DNA from: Reticulitermes lucifugus
Lineage: Eukaryota; Arthropoda; Insecta; Blattodea; Rhinotermitidae
NCBI GenBank assembly: GCA_026260175.1
Contig: JAKCWW010006874.1
Coordinates: 1-30,039 of the forward strand
Reading direction: 5' to 3'
DNA length: 30,039 bases
The notes under the pieces were generated by a model that saw only the letters and a list, made by a program, of their open reading frames with translations, had not been told where the DNA came from and did no database searches. Position numbers and translations under genes: made by a program. Below are positions 1 through 12,430 of the stretch, one piece after another; position 1 is the stretch's first letter; each line of letters starts with the position of its first letter.

Positions 1-1734
1 ATTAAATTGTTCTTATCTATAATTTTTAATGGTTTCCCGGTACTATCATTTTCCCGTATGCATAGTTTTTGTTTTCCATCCCCCTGAAAAACGATGGATA
101 GAGGTTTCACTGTATTGTTTCTTAAGCACCAATAAAATACATTTAACAGGTTAATGTAGATCCCTATTATTTTATACCACACATTCTCCAGCATATTTCA
201 GTTCTAACTAAACCACCATCAGGGTGATTAATAAACAATGAATTACAAATACATAGATTACACAACACTTCAAGACAATATGTTTTAAATAACCTTTGTA
301 GCACTTCACCAAATCACTCGTGCCTGCAGTTAAAAAAGATTGTGCATTACAACAATTTGTTTCTGCATACAAAAAAAATCTTGCTTTTACCCATATTTTC
401 AAACTATGAAATAACAAGTAGCAAGTAACGTAATTACTAACTGCTTAATATTTCCAGGTATCTCCACCTCCGTATTATGATGCAGTCTGAAGATGACAAG
501 AACTTTTCACAGAAACTGTAATATCTGATGTAGACTGTATGGACAGAAAAGTAACACAATAAATATTGCTTACTTTTCATCTAAACCATGTGCATTCTAT
601 CAACAGTCACACAAATGAAATCAGACACCTGACCATCATTGTACACTACAAAATTCTTAAAGGTGCTAAGGCATACACACAGAACAGTTGGCCTTGCATC
701 CTCCCCAATTTCAATTCCTCTCTCATAACCTGCCACTTGTATCACCCATTTGTTCAGTAGAACACCCAAACTTTTACAAATTTATTTCTGTACTGATGTT
801 GTTGTTGGAGCATGCATGTAACTATACTGTATTTACCTCAATATGCAGCAATAATTCACCATGAGATGNGGGGGCCCGCACCTTATAATCGCACACAGTT
901 ACGTGCATCTCATACATAAATTTTACCAAAAATTTAAGGCAGTGAAAGAGTGGGGAGGTCTTATATTCAGTTACATGTGTTATGAACATACTATGATGAA
1001 AACATACCACAGCACTCTCTCCATTACTTGTAATCTTGCTTTGGTCTTAGGCAACATACCAGAATTAAAGCGAGTCTTATGTGCATCACAGTAAACCAGT
1101 CCCTGTGCTCAAGGACCAACCATGAAGATGTAATGTGCAGCACTGTCATATTCATATCCTGGCCATTTTAATCCAGTATCCACTGGATAGGATGTGTGGG
1201 AAGCTGAGCTGGATGCTCTGAAAAGGAAAATGTCTTCCCCTGTCAACAAATGAACCAAAATTCTTCCATCATGCAGAACGTAGCCAGTCAATATACCGAC
1301 CAGCTTATCATTTATCAAGCGTCATAAGGGATGTGGGTGATGTTCCTGGCATTATCTTTACAGGCTGGTAATACATTTTTCAGTACAGAGCAGTTCTTCC
1401 ACTTACAAGCATTCGACTCATGAACTTTTGAAGATATGAATCTGTCTGTTAGTTCAGCTGCCTATTCTAAAGGAGATTATAAAACTTTTGAAGTCATTCC
1501 CTGTGCCCTAAAAGTCATAATCTAATGGGATGTGGTAAGACTATACTACACTACAGGTGTACTGTTCATCACTATTATTTTCTTTACATGTTTGGTATCA
1601 AGAAAAGTAACGTTTGAGTTGCAGACTTTTGGAACCCAACTTGTTCATACACAGAGAAGCACCTGTAAAATTATGCAAATGTCCTACCTTCAGTATAACA
1701 TCTTGGCAAGAAAAGACATTTAAGACGGAGGCTC
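1..1734. other. Non-coding region downstream of RACK1-A
   Basis: No gene is recognisable. The open frames here are short, lack family signatures and have no splice partners. The only structured stretch is a decayed SINE-like sequence near 1094-1320, listed separately. There is one ambiguous base, n, at 869 directly before a short G run. The region ends at the polyadenylation signal of RACK1-A. Confidence 0.5.
1094..1320 (-). repeat. Decayed SINE-like fragment
   Basis: On the minus strand the stretch reads as a decayed relative of the SINE body seen better at 15005-15228. Shared words include a GGxxGAxATxTTCCTTTT-like block followed by TCCTATCCAGTGGAT. Neither the tRNA-like head nor a tail is clear. 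The assignment rests on weak resemblance only. Confidence 0.3.
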
Positions 1735-1740
1735 TTTATT
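1735..1740 (-). promoter_or_regulatory. Polyadenylation signal of RACK1-A
   Basis: The plus-strand tttatt is AATAAA on the minus strand. It lies 84 bases past the RACK1-A stop codon (1825-1827) and would give a short 3' UTR of roughly 100 bases. A short 3' UTR suits a highly expressed translation-machinery gene. Cleavage is expected near 1715-1725. Confidence 0.65.
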
Positions 1741-1824
1741 CAAGATTTTAAAAATACACTTTAAAAGTTCTTACATAAAAGCCAATAAAACACCTATGCC
1801 CCTTCTGTTGTTCCATGTTAAAAG

Positions 1825-4800
1825 TTAACGTGCAGAGACAGACACCTGCCAGACCCTGATGGTGTTGTCAGAATAACCGGCAAACAATGTCTGACCATCA
1901 GTAGACCATGCCAGAGACAAACACTGAGGTGGTTCAGCTTTTGCTGTTTGGGACACAACTTCAGGACGCAACTCCTCAACCATATCCTTGCTCTCCAGAT
2001 CCTATAAACAGAAATCCACCTTGCACAGTAATTTTGACACAGTATAATTTTCAGTTAAAAATTAATCCAGCAAAGGCCAGGACTTACTTGGTCGACAGAC
2101 TACTCATTTTCACTTTCATGACAGGATATCTGATCCCATTACATCTATTATGTCAACAAATTGGACTTTCATAAGGGCAAATGCAAATTTCAAGCTGCTG
2201 AGAGATGGAATTCTCAAATGTGACATGGAAAAACAAGAATCTAACACAGAATGGTAAGGCAATTAGGACACATGAGAAACTATAGACTAATCTAAAGGCC
2301 TTTAAGAACACACGGTCTTCTGACATGTACAATCATTGGCCTTGGGGTCACATGTCAGCAGTTATACAACCTGAGGTACAACTACAACGCACACCAGCCC
2401 ATCTAACAGGCCCTATCCTGTTACAAAGAACCCACAACCACAGCACAGATACCTTGTATATGGCTCTGAGGCAGGATGTGTGCATTCGGGTACTTTCTTA
2501 AGCTTAAAGGTACACACCCATCTAATATACTTAGCTTTGCTTTCTGAAAAGAACAAAGGGTCTACAAACCAAACAAATATGAGCTTGTCCAAGCCAGAAT
2601 ACTTTGAAACCCTTACTTAAATTCTGCATGCAACACCTATCATTTTTCATACGATCTCATATCAGTTCCAGGTACACTTCTTGAAGAAGACACCAAAAGA
2701 CCAACAGAATGGTACAAAACAATGTGGGCAAATAGCTCTGGGACTGAAGTGGCTTATGGCAGGGCCATGTTGGAAGTGTTGACCTTACAAGGCTTTGCAA
2801 CCAGAGAACTCAAGTCAGACATGTGAATAAAGGTGGGGATTTCCATTCAAATTGAAGTTCTTATGTTTCTTCTGTCCCACGACATGCACAGTTAAGTTTT
2901 TTAATATACCCAAAGTATCCAGCAGGTGGAGTCAGTCCCATATCCGCATACACTCATGGTTCTCATGAATATGTTTATAACTTCATCATGTCACATGCTG
3001 GATTTGCTAACATTTTAACTTTAAAGTTGCATTACACAAGGCAGTAAAATAAATTTTGTCATTTATTATTATTACAATTACCAAGTTCTGAAGAAATTTA
3101 CACACACACACCAAGAAAAATATATTACCCAAATTTTGATGGAGGGTCCAAATGCTGCACATAACCAGTATCTATTTGGTGAGAAACACAGTGCAGTGAT
3201 GATATCATTATGGTCCAAAGTGTGAAGATGTTTACCATCATTCAAGTCCCACAGCATAGCCTTGCAATCCTGTAACACAAAACAATTGAAATAAAACTTT
3301 GACAACCTGTGCCTTAAAATACAAAATATCACCCAACCCAATAATCCTGTGTGGACAATGTAAACATTAACCTGGAAAACCATCTTCAGTGGGAGAGAGA
3401 GACAGAAAAAACACACACATCAAATAAGCTTCACCTTCAAGGACAATGTTCTGCCTTTGAAGGACAGCATGCACAGTCATGTACAAAGATATTTCAGCAC
3501 CATTTAACCTGTCCCCTTTAACATGGCCAGATGGACCAGTGACCCATCTGCCATCATATCTGCATGCTGCTACACTACTGGAGCATTGCAGTCCTTCCAG
3601 CCCCTGCAGCTCAGATAAGCAACATGCATATATGATACCAGGCAGGTCACTGACTGAACTAGCCAGTTTTTCTATCAATTCCATCCACTGTCCTTGGGTG
3701 TCCTTGTAGAGGGGGGCTGAATGGTATGGTACAGTATAACAACTGACAATATATGAACGTTAACATCAATGGAAACCAGTTTTTATGATAGATGTACCAG
3801 AGATGATTTTTATTAGTATGCAGTTTCCCTTCAAAAGCCTTGGGAATCAAAGGATTGTTTCTAACCTTCAACGGGTGGACAGGAATTGAACATGCGTCCA
3901 ATTCATCAACAAAGGACATAATGTCCTACAATGAACACTTAACCTGAACAATGCTCTGGCCATAGCCAGAAACATTAGCTTTAAATGTTGTATGCTAAAG
4001 GTTGAAGCACATGATAGCCCACAATCTGATCACATTAGTTTGTACATACTGCTTTGGTACCACAACTATGTACTTTTCATACTTAAAGCTTAGACAGATG
4101 GCCTGGTCCAACAGAACACTCAAGACAACCATCTTGATTTGAGGTCAGTGCTTAAACCATTTTCAATTTGGGTGATCGTTCTTTACATGAAGTGCAGTAT
4201 ATGAAATGTTAGCAAGCAATGCATCTTGTGTTTCTACTTTCAGCTGGCATTACACATTTAAGGTGTCCCCAGAGACAAAAATATATGTACCATTCAGATT
4301 TAAATACCCTGTACTGTCAGCAGACCAGAATTTTCTCTGGGGATTTAAATGTTTGTTGCAATGGTTAGGAAAATTTTGAATATCTTGAAGAATATTAAGG
4401 CTGAATCTATGAAATAAATTGTATTTACTCATCAAGTAAAGCATGGAGAACAAGGTACTGTATGTCATAGTTTCTATTATAAAATATTTTGAGGCAATAT
4501 ATAAAAGAAACATTTCTCTATGAGACACAAAATTTAGTAGTATGTTATGTTTCATTCAGGATCCTTTCTCCTGAATTTTTACCTACTCTCAAGGGAAAAC
4601 ATTTCTGTGAGGGTCTACTGACAAGAAAGTTTACAGTTTTACAACCATCAGGAATCTGACCTGTGAAAGGAAAGATATGTTTCTTGGTATTCTTACCAGT
4701 GCCCACACTCTTTCAGTGTTTGTCCCAAAGTGCAGTGATCCTGTCCCTTTTGAAAATTATTTCTTATAAGTACATACTCAGCACCATGGCTCCCAGGAGA

Positions 4801-7800
4801 CAACTTCCTGATGAAGATATTGAATCAGAGATGATCTGTCATACAGATTCCGATGAGTATGTTGCGGACACAGTCAGAAGAGGATAAAGAGGATTGCACT
4901 GATGAACAACAATGATCACCACCAATGCAAAAACAACAGAATATGAAAGGGGGGGGGGGCTGCAGTCTCAAGCCAACCAGCCACGTGTCCATCAATTTAC
5001 AGGCGGTAATAAGAGGCAAGAAACAGAATAAAGCACCACACACAAATAAAGATTCATCACCTCTGAGCATTTTCATGCTCTATTTTGCATCTGTTATTGA
5101 TCTGCTGGTGACAGAGACTAACAGATACTACCACCAACATTTGGACAGACAAGATGAAACATCAACCCCACTTCCTGACATAACAAACTGCAAAATGTTT
5201 CTGTTTCTAGCAATCATTATACAATGGGTCACGACATACGCGACAGACTCAGGGACTACTGGCCAAGGACAGAACAATTCTTCACAGCTTTCTACCCCAG
5301 TACGTCACAAGACCGTTTCTTGCACATTTTACATTACTTGCACTTCACAGACAATGACAAATAAATTGACCATAAAGACAAAAACTATGACAGACTGTGC
5401 AAAATTAGGGAAATTTTTGATATGCTCAATGTTGCGTACTCCAAATTTTACAACCCTTCTGAACATTTGGCAACTGATGAGGTGATTGTACTTTTCAAAG
5501 GGAGGGTTGCATTCACACAGCATAATCCACAGAAACACTAAAGATTAGGAATTGAAATTTTCAAACTCTGTGATGCCACTGGCTACACATGATATGGAAG
5601 TGTACTTGGGGAAAGACAGACAACATGCCACAAGTGACCCATGCTACAGTGAAACAACTGACAAGAAGATTACAGGGGCGTGGCCATAAGTTATATATGG
5701 ACAATTACTTTTCTTCTCCTGGCTTATATAACGATCTGACAAGACAGAAAATAAACTGCTGCGGTACAGTTAGACCAAACCCCAGACGACTTCAGAAGCA
5801 AGAAATTGAAACTCAAAGGGGGAGACTTTAGGGTGAGGACAAATGATGACAACAGTGGTTTGGAAGGCCAAAGAAGACATACACATGCTGACAAATACTC
5901 ATGTTTCACCAGCAGAAGGTAACTTTTGTGATGAGAGTGTAAACACCCTGAAGCCAGCCATTGTGGAGGATTACAATTGACACATAGGTAATGTTGATAA
6001 AAGTGACAGAATGGCCAACAGCTACAGTATCAGTTGCTGTATGTGGAAATGGGCACAGAAATTGTTTTTGCATCTCCTCGACCTCACAACTCTAAACAGC
6101 CACATTCTCCTGAAGTCCTGTGGCTCTAAACTTTCACACAGAGCCTTTCTGACTGACACTTGTGAGGAATATGGTACAGCTGGCTGGACTGCAGCCACGC
6201 CCACTACAACTTGTAGGTAGGCCATTGGCTTTGGTGACAAGAATTGGTCGCCTGCAGGACAGCAGTCCTCAGCACTGGCCTACTACAAGTGAAAAGAGGA
6301 TGGACTGTATAGTGTGTCATGCCCGTACAAAGAAGAGATGCCGAATTCAAACAAAGTGCGAAGCGTGTAATGCTGGACTGTACATAACAGGATGCTTCAA
6401 AGACTATCACACAAAGGCACAGCTCTAAGTAGTAATTGGCAACAACGTGTTACAGGAGGAGATAGTCGCCTGCATAGAACATCTAACGATAAGATACGTA
6501 ATAATTTCTGTAACAAGTCGGTTTCTTCTGACAACACATCATATACTGCCTTTCTCGGTTGAGCTGTTCCATTCTTTCACCAAATACCTAAGGGTAAATA
6601 CAGCTGGAAGCTTTCAACTTGTTCGTGTATTTAGACAAATATATTGTAAAAAACAGCCCTGAAAATTGTTCTGTGAGCACAAGCATGGGCTAGAGCAGTG
6701 AATAAATTATACAACTACAATACAGATCAGGGTTCGGTTCCCAGAAAGTACATAAATTTTTCTGTCAACTCGTATAAATCTTACCTCAATCCTACCAGCT
6801 TTGTATTCAATGGGTTACCTGGGGCACATGAATGTACAGATGATGAAGCATGAACCTGAATACGCTCTAAACAGTGCTGAATACATCATTTTATGGTAAT
6901 TACCTCCATGCCCCTATACACCCTCTTGATATGAGGCACAACTGCAAAATTACTTTTAAGTCTGTAGTATGTGTACATTTTATTTACACACACATATTGT
7001 CCCACCAATTACCATATTTAATGCAAAAAGCCTTCATATATATTTTTGGACAAAAATGTGTTTTGGCATTCATACCTACACATAACGATCGACAGATTTG
7101 TCCGTTTCGCCACTTAAAGGTTAAGTGTCCACAATTGTTCAAATTAAAGGGGTTTATGATATATTCAGAAGGAAAGTGATTCCTTACCAGTACTATAACA
7201 CTAAAATATTTCAATATAACAGTACATCAGAAAATAGACTTTTACCTTGCCGCCAGAAGCACATAATGAGCCATCAGGAGAGACAGTAACAGTATTCAAA
7301 TAGCCAGTGTGGCCAATGTGGTTGATCTTCAACCTACAATTTGTCAGGTTCCACACCTGAAAAATGAAACCAACATAAAGCAATTTATGAAGCACGCTGA
7401 CATACAGCGATTACCAATATTGCAGTAAATACCACTTCTTGTTATTCTCATTTTTAAATCCTCTCTGTCCAAATTAACAAGGTGACAGGGGGGGGGAAAG
7501 AAAAAGCAAAAGGAAAAGAAAATGGAAAGAAATTCAAAAGAAACTTTGAAGTCAACAGTAAACAATGTCTATATTTCTGATAAGGGTTAATTCTCAGGGT
7601 TGGTATGGACAGGTGCAGAAAATCTCGCCCACACCAGGATTTGATCCCTGGACCGTTCAGCCCGTAGCGAGTCACTATACCAACTATGCTATCCCAGCCC
7701 AACAACAAAACTAATGGATAAACAAAACTAGGTTTTCCTCATACCAGGAGTGGGCAGAAGTATACATTAAAGTGAAGGCAAACTGAAAGCCAAAGATACA

Positions 7801-10800
7801 CAAAATATGACAAGCAGGCCAGTAAGATGATCAAGAATGAGGATGGATTACATTGTCAAGATACACTGAAAAGAGGGTGGGAGAAGAAGGAACATAAACA
7901 AGTACTGCAAGACACCAGAAGTAACCTTGGCAGAAGCTGCCCCCCCCCCCAAATAATGAAAACCTTTCATGCCAGCCCCAGGCTAACAAAAAAGTATATT
8001 CATGACAATCACTGGAATTCTGTGACTTCTTCTGAGACATACATTGGAAACACTGGAAACTTGACTGCAATTTTTAACGTAACTGTTCCAAAACATGTTT
8101 TCAGAAAAAAGTTACTTTCACACGGAAATATTTTGATATAGCGATATGGTTTAAAACATGCAATGGATGCACATGCACACACATGCATAGGCTGTCAAAT
8201 TTAGCCAGAACACAAAAACTTGTTCTCACCTTTACAACTTTATCCCATCCAGCAGACACTATAATGGGATTGGAATGATTTGGAGAGAAACGAACACAAG
8301 ACACCCAGTCACTGTGGCCATCATCCTAAGACAAGAATCATAAATGCTGTATAACTAAATCTTATAAATATATTTCATTACTGGCAAACTTCTGTGACGA
8401 CAAATTTCAGGACTTGCGAGAAGATACACTAATGCTGAACAAAATGTCCACAGAAACTTATTAAACATAATTCCATGGAGAAGCACCACAGAGTTTCTCA
8501 GCCAGTCATAAAACTCCCTACATTATTTCTTTACAACACCTTGTCACTGAACCATATGACAACCCATATGAATTCCACCCAAATATCAATAGTCACATTC
8601 CACACCCTCACGTCCTATTTTTTAAATATCTACAGTCCAAAAACGTAGGTACCCTGTATTTCATTTAACAACACAAATTAAGGCTGGGAAATGAGAGCTG
8701 AAAATTATATATAGATATTCACTCCTTCCGAGTCTCACAGTACCATGCCAGTTTTACAAATTCTAGTTTTAAGAAACTTTTCCTTAACAAGTAGAAACTT
8801 AGGTTCCTTGGTTACTATTTCTGACATATACGTCACTTAATAAAATCAGACTTTTAATGTAACTAATGAAATAAACATTTAGAGGGTCACTAAGTCACTG
8901 CTCTCAACTTTCATACCGAGCAACATCACACAATACAGTACAATGACATTCTCAGAAGTCAAGACATACAAATATTAAATTCAAATACAACTGTTAATGA
9001 AATACTTATACAGCTGCTGCTACTAATATTAACAAATGGAACAAAATAAGAGCAATCACAGAGAACTTAAAAATATGAATAACTTTAGTAAGGTCAATAA
9101 TTTTAGCCTTATGATTTCAGTTACCTCAGAGCCACTTTACAATGGAAAAATTTATGTTTAAATTGCTAATCTTACTGTATCTTTCCTAGTATGAGATGTA
9201 ATCAGAAGGCTGAAATACACAGGTAGGATCCTGCATAGCACAGTGCAAGTCTGCAAGTGTCCAGCTCTGGGCAGGTAGCAACTTATGTTCACACTCTACA
9301 AAATCCTACTCCTAAAAGTAACAACTTGCACAGGCAGGAAGTGAGCAGAAAGTACAGAGTAAAGGTAAAGGTCTCCCTAGAACAGGCCATGAAGGACCAG
9401 AGGGGGAGTAGAGGTATAGCTCTACTCTTTCCTTAACCCTGGCACTAGATGAGGGAGGGTGGTCAACTCCACGCCCTGGCCTCTTTACTCCTGGGAAAGA
9501 GACCCGATACCCATTGTACAGGAGGCTGGGTGGGCCCCAGGGCTGGTCTGGACAGGCGTGGAAAATCTTGCCCCCACTGGGATTCAATCCCTAGACCACC
9601 CAGCCCGTAGTGAGTCACTATACAGAGTGCCAATGAATATTGTGTTCTTCAGCATATAGCTGGCTTTGACCTCGAACAGAATCAAGGTTTTGTAAGGGAC
9701 TAGAAACGTTATGGTATTTGGCTTACTGTTGCGATCAGTGGATTCCACTGGAGATGTTTTGGCTGCTTATTAAGTTCCATACCCCCACTTATAAAAGAGA
9801 ACACCTTCAGATTTTGGAATTCAGAATCTGACTACTTCCTGCATCCTCTCAAAATTAATTGGCACCTTTAACAAATTGTTGTTGTTCTTACTGCTGCAGT
9901 AATGAACTGTCCCTCGACTGAGTTTGCATTTTATCTACAAGATATACAGTTTGCAGTATTAAACCTGGAGATCTCAATGAGGCACAACTCTAAAGGTACA
10001 AGAAAGCTGTGGGAACAAAAACTTTGTATGTTCTACAACATTTTTGTGGCCAACTCTACACAGGATAATACAAAAATATGGACTCATCTACTTACTTGAA
10101 TAGTATACTTGCATTCTGCCAATGTATTCCAGAGCTTGATAGTCTTGTCACGACTTCCTGACACAATCTGTCGGTTATCCACAGAGAAGGCAACACTAAG
10201 AACATCCTGGAACATTCAGATATCAATGCACCACAATGAATTTTAATGTTCATGTTGTACTACACAGAAAATAAATCAACTGTGAAGGCTGTTCATACTT
10301 ACAACAGATGTAGTCTAATCCACCTCTTCTAATTCTATATAAAAAAAATCATATACAAAAAAGCTTCCTTCCAAGTCTTCAGTTAAAAAATTCTTCTGCC
10401 TTAGCATTAAATAAAAAATTATACAAGAACTTCCACAAGTTACAATCGGGCTCTGTAGGAGTATGGAGAACATGGTCACACCTTGGTATGATCTTCAAAC
10501 CTCCTTGTGGTTCGACCAGCAGCCAAGTCCCACAGTCTCAATGTCTTGTCCCAAGAACCAGAAAGAGCGTAATTGCCATCCGAAGAAAGAACAACATCAC
10601 TGACAAAATGAGAATGTCCATAAAGACGCTTTTGGGGGACACCATAATTGGTTTCATCTCTAGTCAATTTCCACACAATTAAGGTCTTATCTGAAACAAC
10701 AGCATAAATCAATGCTCACAAACCAGAGGCAATACTTACAACCAGTGCTCACTGATTTCCAAACCTGCCAAATTATAATACAATTATAAAAGCTTTTGCT

Positions 10801-12430
10801 AAAGAAAGAAAGAAAGAGTTCAGTTCCAAATTCTTCTTCCTTAGCATTAAATACAACAAAATACAAAAAAACCTAGTCATGTCCCTTTTCCCTCATACCA
10901 TGCTACCAAACTTCAATTTCCACAGCTCATAGTTGGACAACAAACACTGCGGGATTAATCAAATACCATTTTAGGAATTCATGCTATGTAAGAAACAAAC
11001 ATTTTTAACCTTTCTTGTAGGGCCAAACAGATTTAATTATGTGCCTTCAGGAGTAGATACTACTTACAAGTTGTTATCAGTCTACAAAAGACTGTAACAT
11101 CACACCATGCAATGACAGAAGTGGCCTGTTACCCCATGTAGTAATGTCAATAGTGCCTCTGCTTGTGTGCTGAGTATGGGGTAACAGATTAACTGATGAA
11201 TTTCAGCTTTTCTGACATTTAACATGCCACCAATTCAGTCTAAAATTCAGTCAAAGTCATATCATGAAAGTGGAAATGAACACCAGCCTCATGGCAACTA
11301 ACATCACTTCATGTCAAGACTTCTCTTTATCATCATGACAAGCCATCTAAAATTGAGTGGATAATATGAAACGCTGGACTACAATGGGGAGTACAATTTT
11401 AACACAAGCAGTTCTGCGCACAACTCATAAAACCTATTTTCCTATTGCACACACATCTAATCATCATCATCATTGCCGCCACCACCACCACCTTCATTAC
11501 TATTTCAATTCTTGTGCATAAACATTAATTTTTTCTGGTATAACCCAAGTTTTATGCCATTTCCATGTCTGCAATTGCTAACACACACTTGGTTGGTGCG
11601 TGGATCTCTGTACCAAACACAGACTGAACAACACAACAGCGACTCTGGCCTCTGTGATTGTCATCTACTATGGTGAAAACTGCATTACCACGCAGGGACA
11701 AAAGAAAGACACCAGTGAATGCATTATGATTATACTGCATAGCCAAGAATGTTTTCTTTCTTTCTTCCTTAGTCTGACCTCTTCTACCTACTTTTGTAGG
11801 TGTAAAGGGTTACTGCTGCACCTGATCACACTCAATGACACAGATACGCATGCTTGCGGTAGGACTCTTATGGATGAGGGATCGGCCGTCGCAGAGACCG
11901 CCACCTAACACACAATAGACAGACATCCATGCCCCCCGGCGGGATTCGAACCCGCAAGCCTGGCAAACGAGCCCATGCCTCAGACCGTGCGGCCAATATT
12001 GCTTTCGTTACACATAACATATGAAAAGATTAATGACTTAAAAACTAGAACAGGTACGTGTTGCACAAAAATTAACCACGCCAAGCTCTTACAAATTAGT
12101 GGGAAGATGTGTAGCAATGTTTAAGATCACCAAGATCAGTCGTAAAGTTTGCTTGTAAAAGTACTATTCTTCAAGCTGCTCGTGCTTCTATAACAGCAAC
12201 CATTTCCGTGAAACACGAAAAACATGTAATTACACTATTTTCGATTGTACCCATCGAATTTCAACCCACCCAAATTATTACTCATCACAGCTTGCCGAGA
12301 CATGCCGCGTTTTGCACTTACCTCGAGAACACGAGAGAATCATATCCGGATACTTTGGGTTCGTAGCAATCTGAGTTACCCAACCATTGTGACCACGAAG
12401 GGTGCCTCTTAACTGAAGTGTTTCTGACAT
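1825..12430 (-). CDS. Rack1: RACK1-A, receptor for activated C kinase 1 (317 aa, 7 exons)
   Basis: Seven-bladed WD40 propeller that binds the 40S subunit near the mRNA exit channel and scaffolds PKC and Src-family signalling. Coding exons, 5' to 3' on the minus strand: 12430-12322, 10690-10482, 10206-10096, 8325-8230, 7356-7246, 3269-3129, 2001-1825. All six introns are GT-AG, and the exons join without frame breaks into 317 residues, the family's normal length. The product starts [18 protein letters not shown] and ends with [10 protein letters not shown] and WD dipeptides recur in the blades, and the ribosome-docking R36-D37-K38 turn is intact. It is close to Drosophila Rack1 throughout. One oddity is His228, where human and fly RACK1 have Tyr. 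Intron sizes are 1631, 275, 1770, 873, 3976 and 1127 bases. Intron 5 holds a broken piggyBac copy; introns 1, 3 and 4 hold SINEs. This is probably the paralogue carrying the housekeeping ribosomal role (inference). Confidence 0.96.
3367..3919 (-). other. Unrecognised open stretches in RACK1-A intron 5
   Basis: Two overlapping minus-strand open frames of 105 and 86 codons cover this part of intron 5. Neither shows a domain, signal peptide or repeat that I recognise. They lie inside an intron of a conserved gene, so they may be an old transposon remnant or chance openings. I assign no function. Confidence 0.2.
4786..6428 (+). pseudogene. Broken piggyBac-type transposase in RACK1-A intron 5
   Basis: Remnant of a piggyBac/PGBD4-like DDD transposase, antisense to RACK1-A. 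The reading frame is broken by several stops and frame changes. The pieces in order are an acidic N-terminus from ATG 4786 ([15 protein letters not shown]), a core from about 5050, a [13 protein letters not shown] segment with the first catalytic Asp at 5476-5478, a YMDNYFSSP segment with the second Asp at 5700-5702, a GNVDKSDRM segment with the third Asp region at 5996-6007, and [19 protein letters not shown] at about 6046-6105. A Cys-rich tail follows ([12 protein letters not shown], then CEACNAGLY) up to the stop at 6428. All family landmarks are in order across about 1.6 kb, the usual size, so this is a full-length but dead copy. Confidence 0.88.
7096..7124 (+). repeat. Candidate right end of a piggyBac-type element (TTAA)
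   Basis: Read on the minus strand, TTAA (7121-7124) is followed by CCTTTAAGTGGCGAAACGG. This is the layout of a piggyBac terminal repeat: TTAA target, then a C-rich start. A weak subterminal inverted pair lies inside it (ttggacaaaa near 7049, agatttgtcc at 7094-7103). I found no matching left end, so it could belong to the transposase remnant or to a separate non-autonomous copy. Confidence 0.3.
7597..7705 (-). repeat. tRNA-derived SINE, 5' part, in RACK1-A intron 4
   Basis: Minus-strand head GGGCTGGGATAGCATAGTTG carries an A-box-like block, and GGATCAAATCCTGG further in is B-box-like. Only the tRNA-related head and the start of the body are present, so the copy is truncated. It belongs to the same family as 9361-9623, 14397-14668 and 15005-15228. 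Confidence 0.65.
8326..10095 (-). other. RACK1-A intron 3, content outside the SINE
   Basis: Apart from the SINE at 9361-9623, this 1.8-kb intron shows AT-rich sequence with no recognisable gene, RNA or repeat. The splice sites are GT at 10095 reading down and AG at 8326. Confidence 0.5.
9361..9623 (-). repeat. tRNA-derived SINE, near full length, in RACK1-A intron 3
   Basis: Best-preserved copy of the family. On the minus strand it runs from GTATAGTGACTCACTACGGG through a B-box-like GGATTGAATCCC, then a body of about 200 bases with CTTTCCCAGGAGTAAAGAGG and CTCTACTCCCCCTCTGGTCC. It ends in a short TTTACC repeat tail (plus-strand ggtaaaggtctccc). A 5' tRNA-related head, a body and a simple-repeat tail are the SINE plan. 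A 91-codon open frame inside it is a chance translation of the repeat and should not be called a gene. Confidence 0.75.
10380..10426 (+). repeat. Imperfect direct repeat, copy 1 (RACK1-A intron 2)
   Basis: Shares the core ccttagcattaaata and an A-rich flank with 10820-10866. The two copies flank RACK1-A exon 2. The copies differ at several positions and by small gaps. Confidence 0.5.
10820..10866 (+). repeat. Imperfect direct repeat, copy 2 (RACK1-A intron 1)
   Basis: Partner of 10380-10426, with the same core ccttagcattaaata. It is preceded by a short aaag tandem run (10801-10818). Confidence 0.5.
11760..12000 (-). repeat. tRNA-derived SINE of a second family in RACK1-A intron 1
   Basis: On the minus strand a tRNA-like head starts GGCCGCACGGTCTGAGGC. 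It contains a perfect B box, GGTTCGAATCC (11942-11952 on plus), inside a perfect GCGGG/CCCGC stem. A unique body follows, running on past GTCTGTCTATTGTGTGTTAG. The B box and T-arm are good, but no canonical anticodon arm or acceptor pairing is visible. It is therefore a SINE head rather than a working tRNA gene. The inner boundary near 11760 is approximate. Confidence 0.65.

Noticed and set aside
2002-3128. Possible box C/D snoRNA in RACK1-A intron 6 (C-box ATGATGA at 2989-2983, D-box CTGA at 2935-2932, minus strand)
   Set aside because: Human RACK1 introns host C/D snoRNAs, so I looked. Here the terminal stem does not pair well, the spacing is short and no D' or guide match is evident. It is not supported.
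4925-5485. 186-codon plus-strand frame as a complete protein
   Set aside because: It is part of the broken piggyBac transposase, with its later part out of frame relative to the conserved blocks.
9312-9587. 91-codon minus-strand frame as a small gene
   Set aside because: It is a chance translation of the SINE body; a related frame occurs at 14473-14670 in another copy of the same repeat.
11460-11495. CAT/CCA trinucleotide stretch as a functional repeat
   Set aside because: Short, imperfect simple sequence inside an intron, with nothing else to support a role.
11930-12005. A functional tRNA gene on the minus strand
   Set aside because: The B box and T-arm are perfect, but the acceptor and anticodon arms are not canonical and a long unique body follows, as in a SINE.
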